A model generated the notes under the pieces. That model saw only the letters and a list, made by a program, of their open reading frames with translations. It was not told the origin of the DNA and searched no databases. Shown here one piece after another: positions 1 through 6,089 of a stretch of 16,532 nt of DNA (within the stretch, counting starts at the first letter, position 1; each line of letters opens with the position of its first letter). A program made the translations under genes and the position numbers. The DNA comes from SZUA-584 sp964607965. GTDB lineage: Bacteria; Bacillota; Clostridia; Christensenellales; SZUA-584. The DNA is taken from positions 1 to 16,532 of the forward strand of contig CAZSMH010000041.1 in NCBI GenBank assembly GCA_964607965.1, in the 5' to 3' direction.

Positions 1-133
1 TAATAATCATACTATATATGATGAAAAGCGGCAATAAATTATATAGTTATTGAGATTGTTACTATCATAAAAGTATTATTCTGGCATTACATTGTGTTTT
101 CTATTATTTTGTTATATTTGGGTTGCTTGTTTA
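1..133. other. AT-rich 5' flank without a supported gene
   Basis: Very AT-rich DNA before the first promoter. A 6-bp inverted repeat (ATCATA at 6-11, TATGAT at 17-22) is visible but has no T-tract. The frame of the first gene stays open back to position 25 after a stop at 22-24. A GTG at 94 could in principle start it, but no ribosome binding site precedes it and the promoter lies downstream, so I treat this stretch as upstream flank. Confidence 0.5.
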
Positions 134-162
134 TTGAACTGCGCAATATATACTGTTATAAT
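134..162 (+). promoter_or_regulatory. Sigma-A promoter of the zinc-ribbon operon
   Basis: A -35 TTGAAC (134-139), a 17-bp spacer, and a perfect extended -10 TGtTATAAT (TG at 154-155, hexamer at 157-162). Transcription would begin near 169, upstream of a GGAG at 181-184. This promoter decides the start of the next gene, because the more distant GTG at 94 would lie outside the transcript. Confidence 0.65.
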
Positions 163-192
163 GATTTTAGAAAACAATACGGAGAGTTAGGT

Positions 193-1380
193 TTGGATAA
201 AAAAGATATAAATGCCGAAAATGTATCGGAGGAAACTGAAAGCCCTCCATCGAAACCGCTTATATGTGCTTCACTTACATTGGAATATAAAGGCTGCACC
301 TATCAGAAAACTACGGCAACTCTTTATGATGAAATGCTGGAATTTTCAGCGGAATCATTCTCTTTAACAATTAAGCTTTGCGATATTATATCTGTTTCGG
401 CGGTGCAATATAAAATAAATGTACTGATGCATGGACAGACGATAATTCTCTCTATGCTGGGACACCTATTCGAGGATTTTGCCAAGCGTTTTATACGAGC
501 CTGCAACGAGGTTTTCTTTGTTCAGTCGCTAATGAAAGAAAGGATATATTTCGAAGCAAAAGGACAATATATCTCTCCTGGCGGAGAAGAGGAACCGGCA
601 TTATTCCGCATATGCGAAACTGCGCTGGTAGTGATTCCCGATGCGCACGCGCTGGTGCGCATACCATTTTGTTTTATAGCATCGGCCGATATGCAGCCCT
701 ACCGTTTAATGATAACGGACAGGATAGGCAGAACCTATACTATTGCAAAGATGGGACGCCTTAGCGATAAGTTTTTACTTGAATATGAAAACAGATTTTC
801 AGCGCTTATAAGACAAACAGTTAAACAGCTAAGTGAAATCGTTCCTGTTTCCGAAGAATTGGCGCGGCTTATGATGGAAGGGTTGGTTACTCGAGTCGAA
901 GATTTAAATAAAGTATCGCCTTCATTTACAGGTGCTCTTGATAAATATATTATGTCTTCTTCTATAGCTTTGGAGTATTCATATATAAAATCGGTAACAA
1001 ACGATATGGCGGTCGGCATAAAACGCGGACTTATGGGAGACCTAACGGGTGATAATCTTGTGCTACTAGCTCCGGTCGAAGGTAAAAACCGAGTGATAAT
1101 GGAAAGCCTTGGCGCATCAGCGGCAACTTATGTGTTTAAAATGGATATGGATTTTAAACGATTTCTGCCCTTGTTTAACGAAAGTATGTTGGCCGTAAAT
1201 TTTAGACGAGAGCCTATTTATTTAAGCGAAAACGCATTGAATAATGAAAAATATGAGAACTACCTCTATGCGATCATGCGTTGTCCTGCGCTCGTAAAGC
1301 TACGGGCACAGTATTTGGGCAGGGCTGTACACAGCAGTTTTGACACATGGGAAAAGGCTATTGGCAAATATATTGATTAA
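193..1380 (+). CDS. Conserved-looking hypothetical protein with two duplicated beta-rich (PH-like) domains
   Basis: I do not recognise this protein by name. I start it at the TTG at 193 (395 aa) because GGAG sits 8 nt upstream and the promoter at 134-162 lies inside any longer version; a GTG start at 94 would add 33 hydrophobic residues. Seen in the sequence: residues about 28-107 and 117-205 can be aligned by eye. Both contain G-x-T-x(4)-M/L-G-x-L (GQTIILSMLGHL at 81-92, GRTYTIAKMGRL at 179-190) followed by an F-rich amphipathic helix. A strand-rich unit ending in a helix resembles a pleckstrin-homology-like fold; this is inference. The C-terminal half (220-395) matches nothing I know. No signal peptide or membrane segment remains from this start, so it is probably cytoplasmic. 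It lies 30 bp before two zinc-ribbon genes, apparently in one operon, which suggests a shared but unknown role. Confidence 0.7.
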   Translation: MDKKDINAENVSEETESPPSKPLICASLTLEYKGCTYQKTTATLYDEMLEFSAESFSLTIKLCDIISVSAVQYKINVLMHGQTIILSMLGHLFEDFAKRFIRACNEVFFVQSLMKERIYFEAKGQYISPGGEEEPALFRICETALVVIPDAHALVRIPFCFIASADMQPYRLMITDRIGRTYTIAKMGRLSDKFLLEYENRFSALIRQTVKQLSEIVPVSEELARLMMEGLVTRVEDLNKVSPSFTGALDKYIMSSSIALEYSYIKSVTNDMAVGIKRGLMGDLTGDNLVLLAPVEGKNRVIMESLGASAATYVFKMDMDFKRFLPLFNESMLAVNFRREPIYLSENALNNEKYENYLYAIMRCPALVKLRAQYLGRAVHSSFDTWEKAIGKYID

Positions 1381-1410
1381 CATAACAATAAGAATAAACG
1401 GAGGATTGGT

Positions 1411-1752
1411 ATGGCGGGATATAACAAACAGTGTATCGGCTGCGGCGAACTTATCGGCTACGACAACCGTTTCTGTCCCATTTGCGGGCGCGTAAGCCCA
1501 TTTTATGATGCATGCCCAAGCTGCATGGCGCAGATTAAACGCGAATGGCAAAGGTGCCCTTCATGCGGGCGCAGTTTATATATTGCCTGCCCTTTCTGCG
1601 CCCAGAAGACATATGTCAGCGATAAATGCGACAATTGCCACGCACCGCTGACTGTACAGTGTGAAAACAAGCTTTGCAGGTCGCAGCAGTTTTTTGAGAA
1701 CCAAAAATGCACCGAGTGCGGTAAAAAGATAAAACACAAAGGGAGGAAATAA
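1411..1752 (+). CDS. Zinc-ribbon protein with four Cys4 sites
   Basis: A 113-aa protein with 16 cysteines in eight pairs: C8/C11, C22/C25, C35/C38, C49/C52, C60/C63, C73/C76, C84/C89 and C100/C103. These fit four consecutive Cys4 zinc ribbons. All pairs are CxxC except C84-x4-C89. The tail is lysine- and arginine-rich. Such proteins usually mediate protein or nucleic-acid contacts, but no specific function can be assigned. The ATG at 1411 has GGAGG at 1400-1404 with a 6-nt spacing. The gene sits 30 bp after the PH-like gene and 4 bp before the next zinc-ribbon gene, so the three are almost certainly cotranscribed. No enzyme motif is present. Confidence 0.85.
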   Translation: MAGYNKQCIGCGELIGYDNRFCPICGRVSPFYDACPSCMAQIKREWQRCPSCGRSLYIACPFCAQKTYVSDKCDNCHAPLTVQCENKLCRSQQFFENQKCTECGKKIKHKGRK

Positions 1753-1756
1753 AACA

Positions 1757-2425
1757 ATGATGCAGGCATTTACACGAAATTATGAGGATAACAGCACAGA
1801 CGCAGGGTTTCAGTTTACGTTTTTCTGTGATGTATGTCAGGATGGCTTTCGTTCATCTTTTATTGAATCTGCAACATTTAAAAAAGGTAATCTGCTGCGC
1901 GGTTTAACCCGGGGAATAGGAACGGCGGCAAGCATGTTCGGCGGAGTGGTAGGCAGAATCGGCTATGCATCATATGACGCCGAGAGCATCCTATCCGAAC
2001 GTTTTCAGGGTATGTCACCGGAATGGCACAAAGAGCATGAAAAAACTTTTGCGCTTGCGCAGAATGAGGCAAAACAGCATTTTAGCCGCTGCCATAAGTG
2101 CCATAAATGGGTATGCGAGAGCTGCAATAATGATGAAGTCGGTCTTTGCGCCGAATGCGCGCCGCGCGTAAACGTGGAGATAGCGGCTGCACGCGCAGAT
2201 AAAATGAAGAGAGACATATGGGACAAAGCGGAGCAGACGCAGGTATTCAAAGGAGACATAGAGCAGAAAACAACATTTTGCCCGGAATGCGGTAAGCCAG
2301 CCGGTCAGGCAAAGTTCTGCACCAACTGCGGAGCTAATCTTGCCCTTAATGTTTGCCCTACCTGCGGCGCAGAAAACGATATAAGCGTTAAATTCTGCGG
2401 CGAATGCGGTACAAAGCTTAAATAG
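1757..2425 (+). CDS. Zinc-ribbon domain protein with glycine-rich insert
   Basis: A 222-aa protein. Residues 24-27 form a first CxxC. A glycine-rich, weakly hydrophobic stretch follows (about 44-70), then a Cys-dense module (C112, C115, C120, C123, C131, C134), a charged helix (about 138-165), and two C-terminal zinc ribbons (C175/C178/C188/C191 and C200/C203/C214/C217). The first CxxC probably completes a site with one of the later pairs. The central text SERFQGMSPEWHKEHEK recalls an uncharacterised bacterial zinc-ribbon family from memory. Start: ATG at 1757 after GGGAGG (1741-1746, 10-nt spacing); an ATG at 1760 is equally possible. Only 4 bp separate it from the previous gene, so translation may be coupled. 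The molecular role is unknown; scaffold or sensor roles are speculation. Confidence 0.85.
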   Translation: MMQAFTRNYEDNSTDAGFQFTFFCDVCQDGFRSSFIESATFKKGNLLRGLTRGIGTAASMFGGVVGRIGYASYDAESILSERFQGMSPEWHKEHEKTFALAQNEAKQHFSRCHKCHKWVCESCNNDEVGLCAECAPRVNVEIAAARADKMKRDIWDKAEQTQVFKGDIEQKTTFCPECGKPAGQAKFCTNCGANLALNVCPTCGAENDISVKFCGECGTKLK

Positions 2426-2429
2426 TTTG

Positions 2430-2454
2430 TCGGCGGGGGTATTTTCACCGCCGA
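2430..2454 (+). terminator. GC-rich hairpin after the zinc-ribbon operon
   Basis: CGGCGG (2431-2436) pairs with CCGCCG (2448-2453), with an outer T-A pair and an 11-nt loop. The tract after it is only moderately T-rich (tattcgttta), so this is a weak intrinsic terminator or an RNA 3'-end stabiliser. Confidence 0.4.
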
Positions 2455-2576
2455 TATTCGTTTAAAGTTAGTATAAATGCGCAATTATTGTTTTCCCTCC
2501 CGGCATATCAGATTTTATGGCAGGGGAGTGTTTGATATGTTTTGTGCAAAGATAGTTATTTCTAGCAAATAAAAAC

Positions 2577-2605
2577 TTGTTAGATGGCTTAAATATCTGT
2601 ATACT
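2577..2605 (+). promoter_or_regulatory. Promoter of the alpha-oxoamine synthase gene
   Basis: TTGTTA (2577-2582), 17-bp spacer, TATACT (2600-2605). The predicted transcript start near 2612 leaves a short leader before the AAGGAG at 2628-2633. It argues against a coding start at the TTG at 2577, which is part of the -35 element. Confidence 0.5.
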
Positions 2606-2639
2606 CATTATGACAATGAAAAACTGCAAGGAGAATATG

Positions 2640-3815
2640 ATGGATCTTTTTAATAAGTGCTACAACTACACCGAAGCTAAGGAGGCTATTGCGTCAGGCT
2701 TATATCCTTATTTTCATGCGCTTGCTACCGCACAGGATACCGAAGTCGTAATGGACGGCAGACGTATAATAATGATTGGTTCCAATAACTATATGGGTTT
2801 AACCAGCGATCCACGGACAATCAATGCTGCACGAGAAGCGCTTGAAAAATACGGTACCGGATGCTCAGGATCCCGTTTTTTGAACGGAACGCTTGTGCTT
2901 CATGAACAGCTGGAAGCGGAGCTTGCAGATTTTTTTCATAAAGATGCCGCGCTTACATTCAGTACAGGGTTTCAGACAAATCTTGGCGCAATATCCGCAG
3001 TAGTAGGCCGCCATGATTATATAATAAATGATGCGGAGAACCATGCGAGCATTATTGACGCCTGCAGACTAAGCTTCGCTAAAAACGTACTGCGTTACGA
3101 ACACAGCAATATGGACAGCCTTGAAGAACGCTTAAACCGCCTGCCCGAAGATGCAGGCAAGCTTATTATAACAGACGGTGTGTTCAGCATGAGCGGCGAT
3201 ATTGCCAAGCTTCCAAAAATAGTTGAGCTTGCCAAAAAGTATAAAGCCCGTATATTAGTGGACGATGCTCACGGGGTCGGCATGATAGGCGATTGCGGAA
3301 GAGGCACCGCATCCCACTTTGGACTGGAAAAAGAAGTCGATATTATAATGACGACGTTTTCAAAGTCACTGGCGTCTCTCGGCGGATGCATAGCCGCAGA
3401 AGAGCCGGTAATAGACTATGTTAAGCATCGCTCAAGACCTTTTATATTCAGCGCTTCTCTGCCGCCTTCAAACGCCGCGGCCGCTCTTGAATCAGTCCGT
3501 ATATTAAAAAAAGAACCTGAGCGCCAAAAAGCACTTATTGAAATCTCCAATTATATGCGTTCAAAGCTTAAAGCAGCCGGTATACCAACAATTGACGGAG
3601 AAACAGCCGTTATTCCAGTAATGACATACGACATGAACAGGACATTTATAATAACAAAAATGCTGTTTGAAGAAGGCGTATATGTTAATCCGGTTATTCC
3701 TCCCGCCGCACCAGAGGGAGAATGCATGCTGCGGACAAGCTATACGGCGACGCACACAAAAGAACAGATTGATACCGCCGTTGAGGCATTCAAACGCGTA
3801 TTCTCGAAAATATAG
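2640..3815 (+). CDS. PLP-dependent alpha-oxoamine synthase, serine palmitoyltransferase-like
   Basis: This enzyme family condenses an amino acid with an acyl-CoA, releasing CO2 and CoA. The 391-aa length is normal. Visible residues: GTGCSGSRFLNGT (72-84), His135 in NHAS (stacks on PLP), Asp208 and His211 in VDDAHG, and Lys242 in TFSKS (Schiff-base lysine). The family includes BioF (KAPA synthase), Kbl (glycine C-acetyltransferase), HemA and SPT. The C-terminal NPVIPPAAPEG (350-360) and the FSKSLASLGG text resemble bacterial serine palmitoyltransferases more than the PVVPKG-type ending I recall for Kbl. Acyl-CoA chain length and amino acid cannot be read from the sequence. Start: ATG at 2640, 6 nt after AAGGAG; an ATG at 2637 is also in frame but too close. 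No biotin or threonine-dehydrogenase gene is adjacent, and the gene has its own promoter and terminator. It is probably cytosolic or peripheral to the membrane. Confidence 0.85.
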   Translation: MDLFNKCYNYTEAKEAIASGLYPYFHALATAQDTEVVMDGRRIIMIGSNNYMGLTSDPRTINAAREALEKYGTGCSGSRFLNGTLVLHEQLEAELADFFHKDAALTFSTGFQTNLGAISAVVGRHDYIINDAENHASIIDACRLSFAKNVLRYEHSNMDSLEERLNRLPEDAGKLIITDGVFSMSGDIAKLPKIVELAKKYKARILVDDAHGVGMIGDCGRGTASHFGLEKEVDIIMTTFSKSLASLGGCIAAEEPVIDYVKHRSRPFIFSASLPPSNAAAALESVRILKKEPERQKALIEISNYMRSKLKAAGIPTIDGETAVIPVMTYDMNRTFIITKMLFEEGVYVNPVIPPAAPEGECMLRTSYTATHTKEQIDTAVEAFKRVFSKI

Positions 3816-3823
3816 TATCAGAC

Positions 3824-3856
3824 AAAGGCGCCTTTAAACGGGCGCTTTTTTATTTT
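3824..3856 (+). terminator. Intrinsic terminator after the alpha-oxoamine synthase
   Basis: GCGCC (3828-3832) pairs with GGCGC (3841-3845) around an 8-nt loop, the stem is extended by G-T and A-T pairs, and six T follow (3846-3851). It lies 8 bp after the stop codon. Confidence 0.85.
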
Positions 3857-3871
3857 AACAAAATACTCAAA

Positions 3872-3895
3872 TATCGAATAATAGTTATCGAATAA
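3872..3895. repeat. Tandem 10-bp repeat upstream of a strong promoter
   Basis: TATCGAATAA occurs at 3872-3881 and again at 3886-3895, 14 bp apart start to start, ending 13 bp before the -35 element at 3909. It could be a regulator half-site pair or simply an AT-rich UP-like region. Confidence 0.45.
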
Positions 3896-3908
3896 CAAAA
3901 ATAAATAA

Positions 3909-3937
3909 TTGACAAACAAAATATATGGTGTTAATAT
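3909..3937 (+). promoter_or_regulatory. Consensus-like sigma-A promoter of the DUF4173-type gene
   Basis: A perfect TTGACA (3909-3914), a 17-bp spacer and an extended -10 TGtTAATAT (TG at 3929-3930, hexamer at 3932-3937). The predicted start of transcription is near 3944. The strength suggests steady expression unless the upstream repeats bind a repressor. Confidence 0.8.
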
Positions 3938-3990
3938 CCATATTATCAGAGTGTTATTATTTATCAAAAATAATACATGGAGGTGAAAGT

Positions 3991-5505
3991 ATGGACGGTC
4001 CGGAATACTTGAATAACGGAGTACCCGGCAATTTAACTGAAAATAAACGCCTATGGAAAATGCCTTTAAAATTGTTGATATCCTCGGCAGTTTTCGGCAT
4101 ATTATTCTCCTTATTGTTTTGCAGGCAAGAGATAGGACTTAATGTTTCATTGCTCGTTTTGCTCATATACTCATTTGCAGCATACAACAAAAAAGTACTT
4201 CTAAAACAGTCATTTAAACAGCAAAGCTTGGTATACCTTGCAACTGTGCCGGTGCTTTGTATAGGCACATTATTCTTTGTTTCCGATACCGGGATAAGAT
4301 TCCTTGGGCTTCCTGTAATGCTGTTTATAATTTTTATACAGTATATTGTTTTGTCAGACAATGCGGTTCACAGTTTTGACGAAGGCGGGTTTGTTATTGA
4401 CATCATCTACGGTGCAATAAACCGCGTATTGTTTTCAATACACAGTTTTGTTGCGGGAGCCTTAGAGTTTATTTTTAAAGGCAGAAAGAAATCCGGCGTT
4501 TTTATTGGTATTCTTATTGGAGCGGTTCTCATCTTAATTTCTCTGCCGGTTCTTTCTTATGCGGATGAAAATATGGCCAACATATTTAACGATTTTTTAC
4601 AAAGGTTTTCGCTGGAAGACGTGTTTTTGTACTTATTTCTGTTTATTTTGGGTGCGTCCGCAATAGCGGCTCCTGCATCTATGGCGGAAAGCAAAGAATA
4701 TACGGGAAACAGGGGAGCTGTAAGAATAACCAAAAGGCCTGTAATGAACGTTACTACCGGCGTTGCGCTTACTATGCTTTTGACACTGTATCTGCTTTTT
4801 GCAATAATACAATTCCGTTACTTCTTTATACCTAAAGAGACATTAGTTTCTGTCCTTGGGCTTACCAGCTCGGCGTACGCAGTAAAAGGATTCGGCGAAC
4901 TTATCTTTATTACTTGTCTTAATTTTATTATTATTTCTCTGGCGCTTAAATTTACAAAGCAAAAGAACGAGCGACATTATAAATATAACAAAATTTTATA
5001 TCTGCTGCTTGTTCTGTTTAACTTTATTATTATGGCGTCATCGCACCTTAGAATGCAAATATATGTGGATTCCTTCGGGCACAGCATACTGCGGTTTTTG
5101 TCTCACTCATTTATGCTGCTGCTTTTAGTATTGAACATAATAATGCTGGCACGCATACTGTCAGATAAAGTTAAAGCCGTAAGACTGTTTGCTGCGGCTG
5201 CGGTTGTATATTTTGTATCCGTAGCTTATATAAACCCTGAACGGTTTGTAGCAAGGGCTAACATTGACCGTTATGAACAGACCGGAGATATAGATGCGAA
5301 GTATCTGCTGTCGCTTTCCGCTGATTCCGTTATAGTGGTGTGCGATTTTCTTGAAAAGCACAATGATATATTTGATGAAAGCATGCGGGATATTGCATCA
5401 CAAAGGCTTGACTTGTTAAAACGGCGAAATACAGGATGGCAGTCGTTAAACCTTTCTGTAGTTAATGCAAAACAGAAACTGGAACATCTGCTGAAAGTCA
5501 ACTGA
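3991..5505 (+). CDS. Polytopic membrane protein, DUF4173-like
   Basis: A 504-aa integral membrane protein with roughly ten or more hydrophobic segments. The C-terminal third carries text I associate with the DUF4173 (DUF4153-related) family: an FRYFF motif, YAVKGFGELIF, SSHLRMQIYVDSFG, then INPERFVARANIDRY and DIDAKYLLSLSADSV. After the last membrane segment a soluble tail of about 80 residues begins with that NP-x(2)-FVARANI motif. The family has no established biochemical function that I know of. Start: ATG at 3991 after GGAGGTGA (3979-3986); an upstream TTA/GTG-type extension to 3925 would overlap the promoter at 3909-3937 and is rejected. The gene is monocistronic, followed about 50 bp later by the tRNA promoter. 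No clear terminator follows it. Confidence 0.75.
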   Translation: MDGPEYLNNGVPGNLTENKRLWKMPLKLLISSAVFGILFSLLFCRQEIGLNVSLLVLLIYSFAAYNKKVLLKQSFKQQSLVYLATVPVLCIGTLFFVSDTGIRFLGLPVMLFIIFIQYIVLSDNAVHSFDEGGFVIDIIYGAINRVLFSIHSFVAGALEFIFKGRKKSGVFIGILIGAVLILISLPVLSYADENMANIFNDFLQRFSLEDVFLYLFLFILGASAIAAPASMAESKEYTGNRGAVRITKRPVMNVTTGVALTMLLTLYLLFAIIQFRYFFIPKETLVSVLGLTSSAYAVKGFGELIFITCLNFIIISLALKFTKQKNERHYKYNKILYLLLVLFNFIIMASSHLRMQIYVDSFGHSILRFLSHSFMLLLLVLNIIMLARILSDKVKAVRLFAAAAVVYFVSVAYINPERFVARANIDRYEQTGDIDAKYLLSLSADSVIVVCDFLEKHNDIFDESMRDIASQRLDLLKRRNTGWQSLNLSVVNAKQKLEHLLKVN

Positions 5506-5552
5506 TACAAACTGCAGTTAAATTCAGCGAAACAGCGTTAAAAAAATGGGGG

Positions 5553-5581
5553 TTGCCTATTTTCCGCTTATCTGCTAAAAT
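5553..5581 (+). promoter_or_regulatory. tRNA-Glu promoter
   Basis: TTGCCT (5553-5558), 17-bp spacer, extended -10 TGcTAAAAT (TG at 5573-5574, hexamer at 5576-5581). Transcription would start near 5588, about 8 nt before the mature tRNA 5' end. Confidence 0.6.
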
Positions 5582-5595
5582 AAACTCCGCGATAT

Positions 5596-5670
5596 GCCTC
5601 CTTAGTCTAGCGGTTAGGACGCCGCCCTCTCACGGCAGTATCAGGGGTTCGAATCCCCTAGGAGGTACCA
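5596..5670 (+). tRNA. tRNA-Glu (anticodon CTC)
   Basis: A 75-nt cloverleaf with encoded CCA. Acceptor stem GCCTCCT/AGGAGGT (first pair G-U), D arm GTCT/GGAC, anticodon loop CTCTCAC at 5627-5633 giving anticodon CTC (5629-5631), T arm AGGGG-TTCGAAT-CCCCT. The anticodon reads GAG. The anticodon stem CCGCC (5622-5626) against GGCAG (5634-5638) has a C-A mismatch at the second pair (5623 with 5637), where related tRNA-Glu genes normally have C-G. A strong terminator follows at once, so it is a single-tRNA transcript. Confidence 0.95.
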
Positions 5671-5676
5671 GTTAAT

Positions 5677-5714
5677 AAAAAACCGCTGTATAAATCTATA
5701 AGCAGCGGTTTTTT
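5677..5714 (+). terminator. tRNA-Glu terminator
   Basis: AAAAAACCGCTG (5677-5688) pairs with CAGCGGTTTTTT (5703-5714); TATA/TATA inside can also pair. A strong intrinsic terminator starting 7 nt after the CCA. Confidence 0.9.
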
Positions 5715-5734
5715 ATATAGTACACACTTTACTG

Positions 5735-5763
5735 TTGACATGAATAATTTAAAACTGTAAAAA
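5735..5763 (+). promoter_or_regulatory. Promoter in the trkA leader region
   Basis: A perfect TTGACA (5735-5740), 17-bp spacer and TAAAAA (5758-5763) as a 4/6 -10. The transcript would begin near 5770, about 320 nt before trkA and just before the small ORF at 5796. Confidence 0.5.
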
Positions 5764-5795
5764 TTCTAACTAACATTAGATATAAGGGTGTTTTT

Positions 5796-5879
5796 ATGGC
5801 GGATATGTGTTACGGCCTTGTTTTCCTGAAACTAACAAAATATTATACGTACATACTTGGAACCATTCAAGGGATATAA
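5796..5879 (+). CDS. Possible small protein or leader peptide, 27 aa
   Basis: The frame reads MADMCYGLVFLKLTKYYTYI and seven more residues (LGTIQGI) before TAA. It is preceded by AAGGG (5784-5788, 7-nt spacing to the ATG), a weak ribosome binding site, and lies 26 bp after a TTGACA promoter. The peptide is hydrophobic and aromatic-rich. Its stop TAA (5877-5879) overlaps a following ATG. It could be a leader peptide, a small membrane protein or chance; no homology is recognised. Confidence 0.25.
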   Translation: MADMCYGLVFLKLTKYYTYILGTIQGI

Positions 5880-5929
5880 TGCATAGCATTAAGCTATTTG
5901 TTAATGCCCGGGATACGTTTGCAGCTTAA
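5879..5929 (+). CDS. Possible 16-aa ORF overlapping the previous stop
   Basis: ATG at 5879-5881 overlaps the preceding TAA by one base (TAATG), and AAGGG at 5869-5873 stands as a binding site 5 nt upstream. The peptide is MHSIKLFVNARDTFAA. The 13 bp around this start (5869-5881) are identical to those around the trkA start (6080-6092). The very short length makes chance likely. Confidence 0.15.
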   Translation: MHSIKLFVNARDTFAA

Positions 5930-6005
5930 GTTCTGTATTAAAAAACTGTATGCAAAAAGCAACGAACATTAGTTTTTTCTTATTATAATTATTAGCTTTT
6001 GGGTA

Positions 6006-6034
6006 TTCACTTAATACTTATGGTATTATATAAT
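6006..6034 (+). promoter_or_regulatory. Proximal trkA promoter
   Basis: TTCACT (6006-6011), 17-bp spacer, perfect TATAAT (6029-6034). It gives a leader of about 50 nt before trkA. Confidence 0.5.
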
Positions 6035-6089
6035 AATAAAACACAATAGTACCCGAATTCGAATATACGGAGGCTTAAAAAGGGATATA

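Larger units (their letters stand above)
5715..6089. other. 375-bp leader region upstream of trkA
   Basis: No conventional gene. It contains a TTGACA promoter (5735-5763), two tiny overlapping ORFs (5796-5879 and 5879-5929), a 7-bp hairpin GCATTAA/TTAATGC (5886-5892 and 5901-5907, 8-nt loop), a longer-range inverted repeat TTTGCA/TGCAAA (5918-5923 and 5951-5956) with an inner AGTT/AACT, and a second promoter (6006-6034). I compared it with what I remember of the c-di-AMP ydaO riboswitch, which often controls potassium genes, and saw no match to its conserved core. Confidence 0.5.

Noticed and set aside
1411..2425. Repetitive CxxC-coding DNA as a possible CRISPR or nucleotide repeat
   Set aside because: The periodicity comes from zinc-ribbon coding; the DNA copies differ and spacing is irregular.
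2577..2639. N-terminal extension of the alpha-oxoamine synthase
   Set aside because: Its start is part of the -35 element, and the ATG at 2640 has AAGGAG at proper spacing and matches family N-terminal length.
3925..3990. 22-codon N-terminal extension of the DUF4173-like protein
   Set aside because: It falls inside the promoter at 3909-3937 and lacks a binding site, while the ATG at 3991 has GGAGGTGA.
5510..5550. Palindrome AACTGCAGTT and repeated CAGCG followed by A-rich DNA after the DUF4173-like gene
   Set aside because: The arms do not form a GC stem followed by T residues on the coding strand, so it is not a supported terminator.
5880..6060. Possible c-di-AMP (ydaO-type) riboswitch upstream of trkA
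   Set aside because: Biologically expected for potassium genes, but the conserved GC-rich core I remember is absent in this AT-rich stretch.
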